Shown piece by piece: positions 25,003 to 33,700 of a DNA stretch of 40,949 nucleotides. The notes under the pieces are model-generated. The model did not search any database. It was not told where the DNA came from and saw nothing but the letters and a program-made list of their open reading frames with translations. The first letter of the stretch is position 1. Every line of letters starts with the position of its first letter. The stretch lies in contig CALKUU010000123.1 of NCBI GenBank assembly GCA_937996665.1, forward strand, positions 1-40,949, written 5' to 3'. The DNA is from an uncultured Xenococcaceae cyanobacterium (GTDB lineage Bacteria > Cyanobacteriota > Cyanobacteriia > Cyanobacteriales > Xenococcaceae). Both the position numbers and the translations under genes were made by a program.

Positions 25003-25290
25003 GTGGTTGCCAAAAAGCAAAAAAATAAACCATTAAAAGGCAAAGAATTAGTCAAAGAAGTTTGTCGGCGCATTAGAGTAGCGCGGAGCTATTGGGATGC
25101 TCATAAAAATGCTGCCTGTCGGGGAGAGAGAGAAAAGGCATTAGCACTTTACGAGACTTTGACCAAAGAACAAAAAGAACAAATTCCCCAACAACTAAGA
25201 GTTTGGTTACGCTATCGCAGTGAGAAGTATTTTGGGAAGGACAAACCGAATGGCATGGCGACAAAACGCTTTTTACGCAAAAGAAAATAA
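25003..25290 (+). CDS. Small basic conserved-looking protein, unknown function
   Basis: This 95-aa, strongly basic, helical protein starts at GTG with GGGAG eight bases upstream (24990-24994). Features are RRIRVARSYWDAHKNAACRG, ALYETLTKEQKEQIPQQL and the basic tail MATKRFLRKRK. Lys and Arg at both ends suggest nucleic-acid contact, but no family is recognised. It stands alone, 150 bases after the FhaC-like gene and convergent with the topoisomerase gene. Confidence 0.65.
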   Translation: MVAKKQKNKPLKGKELVKEVCRRIRVARSYWDAHKNAACRGEREKALALYETLTKEQKEQIPQQLRVWLRYRSEKYFGKDKPNGMATKRFLRKRK

Positions 25291-25462
25291 CTAAGCTATG
25301 AGTTTAGGTAAGCTATATCTTAGACTAGGCATAGATCTTATGGAATTGCTCAAAATTTATGTATATCGAGAGTTATAGGTAACTTTGAAGGTGTTTTTTG
25401 ATTCTAGAAAATGGATAGCAGTTGCAGTCTTATTAATTGACAAGATTCCCTGCTTTTCAATT

Positions 25463-27388
25463 TTAAAGTTGTCCAAAATCCTTGCTCCACCAATTACCTT
25501 GGCGAGTTTTAAAGAAGACAACTTTCTTATGATCTTTCTTCTTTCTCGCTTTTGAATCAGAACAGCGAAGCAAACTTTTTTCCTGCCCCTCCTTAACGTA
25601 ATGGTATTCTTCCAGGGGCTTGCCACATACAGGACATTTAAAATCTGTTGAGTTGACTTTTCCTCTGCTTGCTGGGCGATCGCCTTGTGGCAAAATCGAA
25701 ACCGCCTGATCTAACGCAGGAGCAAAATATGACCTGTTCCACTCACAAAGATAGGGTTGCCAAGATTTAGAACCCACAGAAATCTCATCTAAACTCGACT
25801 CCATTTTGGCTGTAAATTCAGATTGAATCAAATCGACTAAAACCTTCATCAGAAAAGAGTCTACAGACATTCCTAATTCAGTTGGAATCAGCTTTTTCTT
25901 TTCAACTCGAACATATTTTCGAGATTTAATTGTCTTGACTGAGGAAGAATAGGTACTAGGGCGACCAATGCCTTTTTTCTCCATCAAAGCTACTAACTGA
26001 GGCTCTCCATATCGAGACGGCGGCGAAGTCTGCTTCCTCTCAAAATCAGCTTTATTCAATTGGAGAATTTGCCCCTCCCTTAGCTCTGGGAGCAGACTAT
26101 CAACTTTCAAATCATTCCAGTAACGGGCATAACCCTTAAAATTAACGACTTGCCCCTTAGCTTCCCAAATAACCTCTCCAGACTGGATTAAGACAACTGT
26201 TTTATCAATCTGAGCCTTGGCACACTGAGAAGCGATCGCCCTTTTCCAGATCAACAGATATAAGTTAAATTCCTCCTCAGAAATTTCCTGTTTCAGCTTC
26301 ACTGAAGGATAAGTTAAATCGCTAGGTCTGATTGCCTCATGAGCTTCCTGGGCATTTTTACCCTTTCTGAATTTAGTTACTTTTTTGGGAACGTTATGAG
26401 GATCTTTCTCCTCTAACCACTTCTTAGCTGCTTGGCAAAACTCATCAGATAATGCGATCGAATCAGTTCGCATGTAGGTGATCAAGCCCTTCTCATAGAG
26501 AGTTTGGGCTAGTTTCATAGTCTTGTCGGGACTAAAACCTAGTTTGCTACCTACTGCTTGTTGCAGTGTCGAGGTGATAAATGGAGGAGGTGGATTTTTA
26601 GTTGCTCTCTTAGTTTGAATTGAGATAATTTGATGTTGATTTGCTTGAGCGATCGCAACTAATCGAGCAGCTTCTGCCTCTTGGTAGATTCGTTTCGATT
26701 CTGGGGTTTTACTATCTTCTTTTTGTTCCTGTTGATTGGTCTTGTCCTGGTGCAAGCGCAGGTAGAAAGCTTTAAAGCTCTCGGCATACTCAGCAAAAAC
26801 CGAGAAATAGTTTTCAGGAGTGAAATTTTGAATTTCTCGCTCTCGCTCACAGACTAGGTGCAGAACCGCCGACTGAACTCGACCAATACTTTTGGCTCCT
26901 AAATTCAAGCTCCACACCAGGGGCGACCCCCTAAAACCAACTAACTTATCCAGACAAGAACGGGCTAGTCCTGCACCAACTAAATCTTGATTGAGCTGAC
27001 GGGGATTAGCGATCGCATTTCTAACTGCTGCTTCTGTTATTTCTGAGAAGGTAACTCTGACAATTTCGGGATGCTTTATTGTTTGAAATATATGCCATGC
27101 AATCACCTCTCCTTCTCGGTCAGGGTCAGTCGCTACATAAACTTTAGAAACTTTTTGGCGATTTGAGGCTTCCTTGAGTTCCTTGATAACCTTTTTTGAT
27201 TTGGCATCTTTAGCTTGCCATCTCATCTGGACTTGATTCTCATTCAAGTCAAAACCAAGATTATCCTCACCATCATTAGCCAAAGAACGAAAATGCCCCA
27301 TACTTGCTTTTATCTGCCAATTAGAGCCAAGAATTTTTCGTAATTTTTTGATTTTACCGGGGCTTTCGACGATTAATAAATTGCTCAT
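25463..27388 (-). CDS. topA: Type IA DNA topoisomerase (short form)
   Basis: This 641-aa enzyme relaxes negatively supercoiled DNA by single-strand passage. The TOPRIM domain starts LLIVESPGKIKKLRKILG, with the Mg-binding VATDPDREGEVIAWHI (~90). The catalytic Tyr is in LITYMRTDSIALS (~303), and GIGRPSTYSS (~470) completes the core. A single zinc-finger-like tail has CPVCGKPL and LRCSD, but the fourth Cys is not where it should be (SDSKARKKKD follows). At 641 residues it is shorter than the ~800-900 expected for a cyanobacterial housekeeping TopA with multiple C-terminal repeats, so it may be an accessory copy. Confidence 0.93.
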   Translation of the reverse strand: MSNLLIVESPGKIKKLRKILGSNWQIKASMGHFRSLANDGEDNLGFDLNENQVQMRWQAKDAKSKKVIKELKEASNRQKVSKVYVATDPDREGEVIAWHIFQTIKHPEIVRVTFSEITEAAVRNAIANPRQLNQDLVGAGLARSCLDKLVGFRGSPLVWSLNLGAKSIGRVQSAVLHLVCEREREIQNFTPENYFSVFAEYAESFKAFYLRLHQDKTNQQEQKEDSKTPESKRIYQEAEAARLVAIAQANQHQIISIQTKRATKNPPPPFITSTLQQAVGSKLGFSPDKTMKLAQTLYEKGLITYMRTDSIALSDEFCQAAKKWLEEKDPHNVPKKVTKFRKGKNAQEAHEAIRPSDLTYPSVKLKQEISEEEFNLYLLIWKRAIASQCAKAQIDKTVVLIQSGEVIWEAKGQVVNFKGYARYWNDLKVDSLLPELREGQILQLNKADFERKQTSPPSRYGEPQLVALMEKKGIGRPSTYSSSVKTIKSRKYVRVEKKKLIPTELGMSVDSFLMKVLVDLIQSEFTAKMESSLDEISVGSKSWQPYLCEWNRSYFAPALDQAVSILPQGDRPASRGKVNSTDFKCPVCGKPLEEYHYVKEGQEKSLLRCSDSKARKKKDHKKVVFFKTRQGNWWSKDFGQL

Positions 27389-27413
27389 GGTTATTTATCT
27401 AATGAAAGATCTT

Positions 27414-27611
27414 CTAGAGAGAAAGACCTCGGTTGCAATTATTTTCAATTACTTTACCTTCAAAGCGAATTGATAAATTATCACTACTTTCTATTGTTAC
27501 TCCGTTTGCAGAGAGGAAGTTCTTTCTTTTCTTTATATATAAAGATCGATTTAGGGGAGCTTGCCAGCTCAAATTAAACAGTTTCCATTGATTTCGACGT
27601 ATCCATAACAA
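27414..27611 (-). CDS. Possible small ORF upstream of topA
   Basis: A 65-codon frame opens at TTG (27611), just upstream of topA and on its strand. The product contains LSWQAPLNRSLYIKKRKNF and ESSDNLSIRFEGKVIE, which look like a short beta-rich domain. No ribosome site is convincing, and there is no ATG in frame. It could be genuine or chance. The remaining ~270 bases to 27878 are upstream DNA of the NRPS cluster, AT-rich near 27800-27835, with no further gene seen. Confidence 0.25.
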   Translation of the reverse strand: MLWIRRNQWKLFNLSWQAPLNRSLYIKKRKNFLSANGVTIESSDNLSIRFEGKVIENNCNRGLSL

Positions 27612-27878
27612 AAGTTAGTTGGGGGGTTTAAGTTAACTTCTTGTTGGTAAGAAGGAAGGTCTGTTTCCACCATAAAGAGGGCAGTGATTTTGTTGATTAT
27701 CAGCGGATCATGTCTGATTTTATCTAATTAAAATTTTTTCCACAACAGAGCCGAATTTGAGGTGGGAACAGATACATTCAGTATCGTTTATGTAAACTTA
27801 GAAATTACAATTAAGTAGTAAAATATACTTAATAGCCTGTGAGTAAGTGCAATCTGAATTGTTTTCCCTGAATTATGT

Positions 27879-29795
27879 ATGAATGAGCAACAGCCAGACA
27901 AATATTTCTCTATTCATCAGAATTCGAGTATTTATGGATTACTAAAAAAGAGAGCGCAAGATCCCGAACTGATAGCTCTGCTGGCACTAGGAGGAGTTTC
28001 TTTAACTTACGATCAGTTACTAAAGCTAGTTGAGAATACAGCAATTCAGCTCAACAGGATCGGCTTGGGTAGAAATGATCGAGTAGCGATCGCCCTTCCC
28101 AATGGGTTAGAAATGGCAACAATATTTTTGGCAGTTGCCTCGATAGCTACTTGTGCGCCACTCAATCCAGGTTATCGCGCCGCAGAATTTGAGTTCTATC
28201 TGCAAGATCTTCAAGCAAAAGCTTTAATTATTCAGCCAGGTGTAGCCGAGGAGGCTAGAAGCGTAGCCCAAAAACTAAATATTCCTGTTATCGAAATAAA
28301 CACTGCTCCAGAATCTGAGACAGAAATTTTGACCCTTGCTAGCGGTCAAGCTACAAGTGCTTCAAATCCAGGCTTTGCTCAACAAGATGATATAGCTTTG
28401 ATCCTCCATACTTCGGGGACTACTTCCCGCCCGAAAATTGTTCCTCTAACTCATGCTAACCTCTGTGCTTCTGCTGATAATGTTCGTGTTGCCTTGGATT
28501 TAAAATCAAGCGATCGCTGTTTGAATGTTATGCCTTTGTTTCACATTCATGGACTTGTTGGGGCATTGCTTTCATCTTTAAGCGCGGGGGCTAGTGTTGT
28601 TTGCACCACAGGATTTGAGGCTCCCAAATTCTTTCATTGGTTGTCAGAGTTTCACCCCAGTTGGTATTCAGCAGTGCCAACTATGCACCAAGCCATTCTT
28701 GCTAGAACTGAAGCCAATCGCCATCTCATAGCGCATAGTCCTCTTCGGTTGATCCGTTCTTCATCTGCTCCCCTGCCACCTCAAGTAATGGCAGAGTTAG
28801 AGTCAGTATTCAACGCGCCTGTAATTGAGTCCTATGGAATGACGGAAGCGGCTCACCAAATGGCGAGTAATCCTCTTCCGCCAAGGGTTCGTAAGCCAGG
28901 TTCGGTAGGGATCGCCGCCGGACCAAAAGTGGGAATTATGAACCAAACAGGCGATCTCCTTCCAGCCCAGGAAATAGGTGAAGTTGTAATCCAGGGAGCA
29001 AATGTAACTGCTGGCTATCAAAACAACGATCAAGCAAATGAGAATGCTTTTAGCAATGGCTGGTTTCGGACTGGGGATCTCGGCTATTTAGATCCCGAGG
29101 GTTATCTTTTCCTCAAAGGAAGAATTAAAGAAATTATCAACCGAGGGGGAGAGAAAATTTCTCCTCGTGAGGTCGACGAGGTGTTGTTAGACCACCCAGC
29201 TATCGATCAGGTAGTTACTTTTGCAGCTCCCCATACCCTTTTAGGCGAAGATGTAGCAGCCGCCGTAGTTCTCAAAGAAAATTCTAAAATTACAGAACTA
29301 GAAATCAAAGAATTTGTAGCCGCGCGACTAGTCGAATTTAAGGTTCCTCGCGTCGTTCTATTCTTAGCGGAAATACCTAAAGGTCCTACGGGAAAAAGAC
29401 AACGAATCGGGTTGGCTGAAAAATTAGGATTGACCGCATCAGATCCTACTGCCTCTAGACCAGAGTATGTTGCCCCCCGTACGAGGATTGAAAAAAATTT
29501 GGTTGAAATCTGGTCAACGATTTTAGATGTTGAGGGAGTAGGCATCTATGATAATTTTTTCCAATTGGGAGGAGATTCGATTCTGGCAGCCCAGGTTATC
29601 AATCGCATTCGAGACAAGATAGGGGTGGATTTATCTTTCTTGATTTTCTTCGAGCAGCCTACTGTCGCCAGTATGGCAGTTAAAATTGCTCAAACTCAGG
29701 CTGAATCAGTAGAATCCGCAGAAATGTCAGATCTGCTAGACAACCTCGAATCACTTTCAGAGGAGGAAGCTCAACAGCTTTTAGACCAAATATGA
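27879..29795 (+). CDS. Acyl-AMP ligase with C-terminal carrier domain (NRPS loading protein)
   Basis: This 638-aa protein activates a carboxylic acid as acyl-AMP and loads it onto its own carrier. The ligase (1-~520) has LHTSGTTSRPKIVPLTH (~176), PLFHIHGL, ESYGMTEAAHQM, GWFRTGDLGYLDPEGYLFLK and catalytic Lys in GPTGKRQR. The overall sequence resembles the AAE3/oxalate-CoA-ligase-like and acyl-CoA synthetase branch rather than amino-acid A domains; the usual amino-group-binding Asp motif is not evident. The carrier domain has phosphopantetheine Ser567 in QLGGDSILAAQ. It heads the NRPS cluster and is followed after 16 bases by the broken lyase-family gene. It probably supplies the starter acyl group. 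Confidence 0.88.
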   Translation: MNEQQPDKYFSIHQNSSIYGLLKKRAQDPELIALLALGGVSLTYDQLLKLVENTAIQLNRIGLGRNDRVAIALPNGLEMATIFLAVASIATCAPLNPGYRAAEFEFYLQDLQAKALIIQPGVAEEARSVAQKLNIPVIEINTAPESETEILTLASGQATSASNPGFAQQDDIALILHTSGTTSRPKIVPLTHANLCASADNVRVALDLKSSDRCLNVMPLFHIHGLVGALLSSLSAGASVVCTTGFEAPKFFHWLSEFHPSWYSAVPTMHQAILARTEANRHLIAHSPLRLIRSSSAPLPPQVMAELESVFNAPVIESYGMTEAAHQMASNPLPPRVRKPGSVGIAAGPKVGIMNQTGDLLPAQEIGEVVIQGANVTAGYQNNDQANENAFSNGWFRTGDLGYLDPEGYLFLKGRIKEIINRGGEKISPREVDEVLLDHPAIDQVVTFAAPHTLLGEDVAAAVVLKENSKITELEIKEFVAARLVEFKVPRVVLFLAEIPKGPTGKRQRIGLAEKLGLTASDPTASRPEYVAPRTRIEKNLVEIWSTILDVEGVGIYDNFFQLGGDSILAAQVINRIRDKIGVDLSFLIFFEQPTVASMAVKIAQTQAESVESAEMSDLLDNLESLSEEEAQQLLDQI

Positions 29796-29811
29796 TTTTA
29801 AAGGAGCATTA

Positions 29812-30645
29812 GTGAATAGCCAAAACGACCGAAGCTTACGAGCAGAGCTTTCCAAAAGAGATATTATCCCCTTTATCGGGGTTTACGATGTTTTTTCAGC
29901 GTCCATTGCCGGTAGATATTACGACGGCATTTTTATTAGTGGATTTAGTTTTGCTGCCAGTCATTATGGCTTGCCAGATGTCGGCTTTATTTCCTGGTCT
30001 GATATAGTCGCCTTTGTGCAGAGAGTTAAAAGCATCTTGCCCCAACATCTAATCCTAGTCGATATTGATGATGGTTATGTAGATATATAAGTTGCTTGCC
30101 ATGTCGTCTATTTATTAGAGTCGATTGGCGTAGCGGGAGTAATTATAGAAGACCAAAAACGACCGAGAAGATGCGGTCATGTTGATGGTAAATTACTGAT
30201 GAATTTGGATGACTTTTTAAAGAAATTAGACCGAGTATTAGCAACTCGTCGAGATATGTTTGTCATTGCCAGGACAGATGCTACTGACCTGGAGGAAATT
30301 ATCTTGAGAGCGAAAGCTTTTGAAGCAGCAGGAGCAGATGCGATTTTGGCAGATGGAATTAAAGATCTCAATATTCTTAAAACACTGAAAACTCAATTAA
30401 CCAAACCACTAGTTTTTAACCAAATTGCTGGGGGCAAATCTCCTACTTGTAATCTTTCAGAGTTAAAAGATGTCGGAGTTTCTTTGGTTAATTACAGTAC
30501 TCCCTGTTTATTTGCTGCTCAAGCTGCCATCGAAGACCAAATGAAATTGCTAAGAGAAGAAGATGGTTTTTTGCTTAAAGAACGGATCGGAGTACCTGAA
30601 TGTAACCGATTACTAAAACAGAATTTAGCCAATCGCGATAATTAA
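29812..30645 (+). pseudogene. Isocitrate lyase/PEP mutase family gene interrupted by in-frame TAA
   Basis: From a GTG at 29812 (AGGAG just upstream) the frame reads FIGVYDVFSASIAGRYYDG, ISGFSFAASHYGLPD, and VDIDDGYVDI (metal-site segment). It then meets TAA at 30088-30090 (codon 93) and continues in the same frame with VACHVVYLLESIGVAG, IIEDQKRPRRCGH and so on to 30645. The CGH with preceding basic residues is the catalytic Cys motif of lyase-type members (methylisocitrate lyase, oxaloacetate hydrolase), not the PEP mutase type. A GAA-to-TAA change would explain the stop. All other conserved parts remain, so it is a recent nonsense mutation, a base-calling error, or a site of readthrough. It is placed between the loading ligase and the NRPS. 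Confidence 0.85.
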
Positions 30646-30715
30646 TAATTCCTAAATTTAGCAAAATTTATTCAAAAATTTTAATTGCAATTTTTAATAC
30701 ATCTATTTTATTTTT

Positions 30716-33700
30716 ATGAATGATATCAACGAAAGAATTAGTCAGCTTTCGCCAGCTAAACGCAGACTTCTAGAGCAAAAACTCAAGCAAAAAAATAGCA
30801 ATTCTCAGAGCGATCGCCATATTTCACCGAGAATAAAAACTGAGACATCGCCCTTATCCTTTTCCCAGACGAGGATGTGGTTACTAGATCGCCTCAAGCC
30901 AGGGGATCCACTTTATAATCGTCCGAGTAATATTCAGATTTCGGGTCAACTCAAGGTAAGTGCCCTAGAGAAAAGTTTGCATGAAATTATCCGTCGGCAC
31001 GAGATTTTACGAACTAGCTTCGAAGCTGAGATGGGGAAACCAGTTCAGAAGATTGCCCCCCACCTCCGATTAACCTTACCAGTTGTCGATCTATCTAACT
31101 TGCGATCGCCAAAAAAAGACCAGGAACTAGAGAGATTAACTAAAACAGAAGCAAATCGACCCTTCGATTTAGCCCAACTTCCTTTAATTCGAGCCAGCTT
31201 ATTAAAACTGGATAGTCAAGAACATATTCTGTTGTTGACGATGCACCACATTATCTTTGATGCTTGGTCGATGGGAGTTTTATTACGAGAGCTAGCTACA
31301 CTATATAAATCCTTCTCTAATAATCAGTCCTCACCTTTATCAGAATTACCGATCCAATACGCCGACTTTTCTCATTGGCAAAGGGAAAGATTACAGGGAG
31401 AACTGCTAGATTCTCAACTTAATTATTGGAAAGGAAAACTTGCAGGTGATTTACCAGTATTAAAATTACCAACTGATCGATCTAGAACCTCAGTTCAAAC
31501 TAATCGGCTGGATCAAGAACATCTCTTATTACCCAAAGATCTAAGTGAATCGTTATTAGCACTGAGCCAACAAGAAAGGGTCACCCTCTACATGACCCTC
31601 CTGACAGTGTTCAAAATACTGCTCTACCGCTATACAGGTCAAGAAGATCTAATCGTCGGTTCTCCCATTGCTGGTCGCGAGCGCTTGGAAACAGAAAATT
31701 CGATTGGGGTATTTATTAATACTTTAGTTTTACGCACCCAGCTAAATGCTAATTTAACTTTTAAACAACTATTATCTACAGTTCGCCAAGGAGTTTTAGA
31801 GGCTTTTGCTCATCAAGAAATTCCGGTTGAAAAATTAATTCAAGAACTACAGCTATCCAAAAATTTAAGTCACACCCCTTTATTTCAGGTCTTGTTTCAG
31901 TTGAGAAATGTACCCCAACAAACTTTCGAAGTAGAGAGGGTAAAATTTCAAAATACCCAGTTTAATCGGGGAATTATTGATCTTAATTCAAACTCCGATT
32001 CGCTTGAGTCAGCAACAGAATCTGCTCGCATATTCGATTTAAACCTTGATATTGTTGAGTCACCAGCAGGACTCTCTTGTGTCTTTGCCTATAACAGCGC
32101 TTTATTTGATGCTGCCACGATCAAGCGGATGACTGGACATTTTCAAACTTTGATCGGAGGGATTGTGGCTAATCCTCTAGAGCCGATTTCTCAAGTACCA
32201 ATGTTGACTTCTGCCGAACTAAATCAGCTTTTGAGGGTTGATAATGATCGCTCCAGGAGCGATTCGGTTGTCAGACAGAGCCAAAAAACCATCGCTACCC
32301 AACAATTTAGCTGTTATTTAATCGGGCAGGAATCTTTTGTCCTCAAATGTGCCGAACTTCTCTACGAAAGAGGACACCAGATCTTGGGGATTATTTCAAC
32401 TGGTAAGGTAATTGCGGACTGGGCAAAAGCCTTGGAGATTCCTCATCTGAAATCGACAACAGATATTTCAAGATTTTTAAGGCAACAGCCTTGTGATTAC
32501 CTCTTCAGCATTTTTAATCTGTCAATTTTGCCTCCAGAGATTCTGCAACTACCGCGTCAATATGCAATCAACTGGCATGATTCTTATTTACCCAAATATG
32601 CAGGTCTTAATGCTACTTCCTGGGCGATTCTAAATCGTGAATCAACTCATGGAGGAACCTGGCATGTCATGAGCGAAGTAGTTGATGCGGGAGATATTTT
32701 AAAGCAAGTTACTATCGAGCTTGCCGAGGATGAGACGGCATTTACCCTTAACGGAAAATGCTATGAGGCGGCAGTCAATTCCTTTACTGAGTTAATCGAC
32801 GAAATAGAGAAGCAAGAAATATCGCCAAGAAAACAGGATTTAGCAGAGAGGAGTTATTTTTTAGCTACCGATAAACCCAGTGCTGGATGTCTCATTCCCT
32901 GGAATTTTTCCGCCAAAAAAATAGCTGCTTTGATTAGAGGGTTAGATTTTGCCCCCTATGGCAACCCGATTGGCTTACCCAAATTAGCGATCGATGATGA
33001 TTTTTTGATTGTTTCCCAGATTAAAGTTCTCGGTGGTTTATCTGCGGATTTACCAGGGACAATAACAGCAATTGAGTCGGATTCGATTCATGTTGCCACT
33101 GGGAGTTACGAGCTTGCCATCCAAAAAATCTTGACTGTAGACGGTCAACCCCAATCGATTGCGGAGTTGGTTAAGCGGAAAAAACTTCAGGTTGGCGATC
33201 GCTTTGAAGATCTTGAATTAGAGAAAGCGCAACGGATTGAAAAGTTAGAGCGGCAGTCAGTTAAATACGATAATTTTTGGTTAACAAGATTGCAAAATCT
33301 CAACCCAGTTGCGATTGCTGTTAGTTCTTCCACCGAAGGAAATAAAGCTAAAATTCCCTCTCAACAGAGCCAAAATTGGACTATCCCCTCAGAAGTAAAC
33401 AATTTTCGCTCAAATCTTTCTTCAGAATCAACTCAAGCAGACTTTCTCTTAACTGCATTTGCCGTCTATCTTGACCGTTTGAGTCAAAATAATGGTTTCG
33501 ATTTGGGGTTAAAAGCAGCAGAATTTCTACGCCAACTTGTAGGGATTGAGGGTTTATTTGCGGCAACAGTACCCCTGTCTATTGAGTTAGACCAGGAGCA
33601 AAATTTTGAATCGGCTTTGGGCACAATCCAGCAGCAATTAAAACTAATCAAACAGCAAGGGACTTACCCTAGAGATATCATAGCTAGATATCCTGAGCTA

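Noticed and set aside
25357..25626. 89-codon minus-strand frame overlapping the topA 3' end
   Set aside because: It lies mostly in another frame of the conserved topA tail and has no ribosome site or recognisable motif.
27612..27878. Riboswitch or small RNA upstream of the NRPS cluster
   Set aside because: No conserved secondary structure or known motif could be recognised by eye.
6374..30645. Altered genetic code (TAA as sense)
   Set aside because: Only two TAA interruptions were found, while many genes in the same window end normally at TAA with no conserved sequence beyond.
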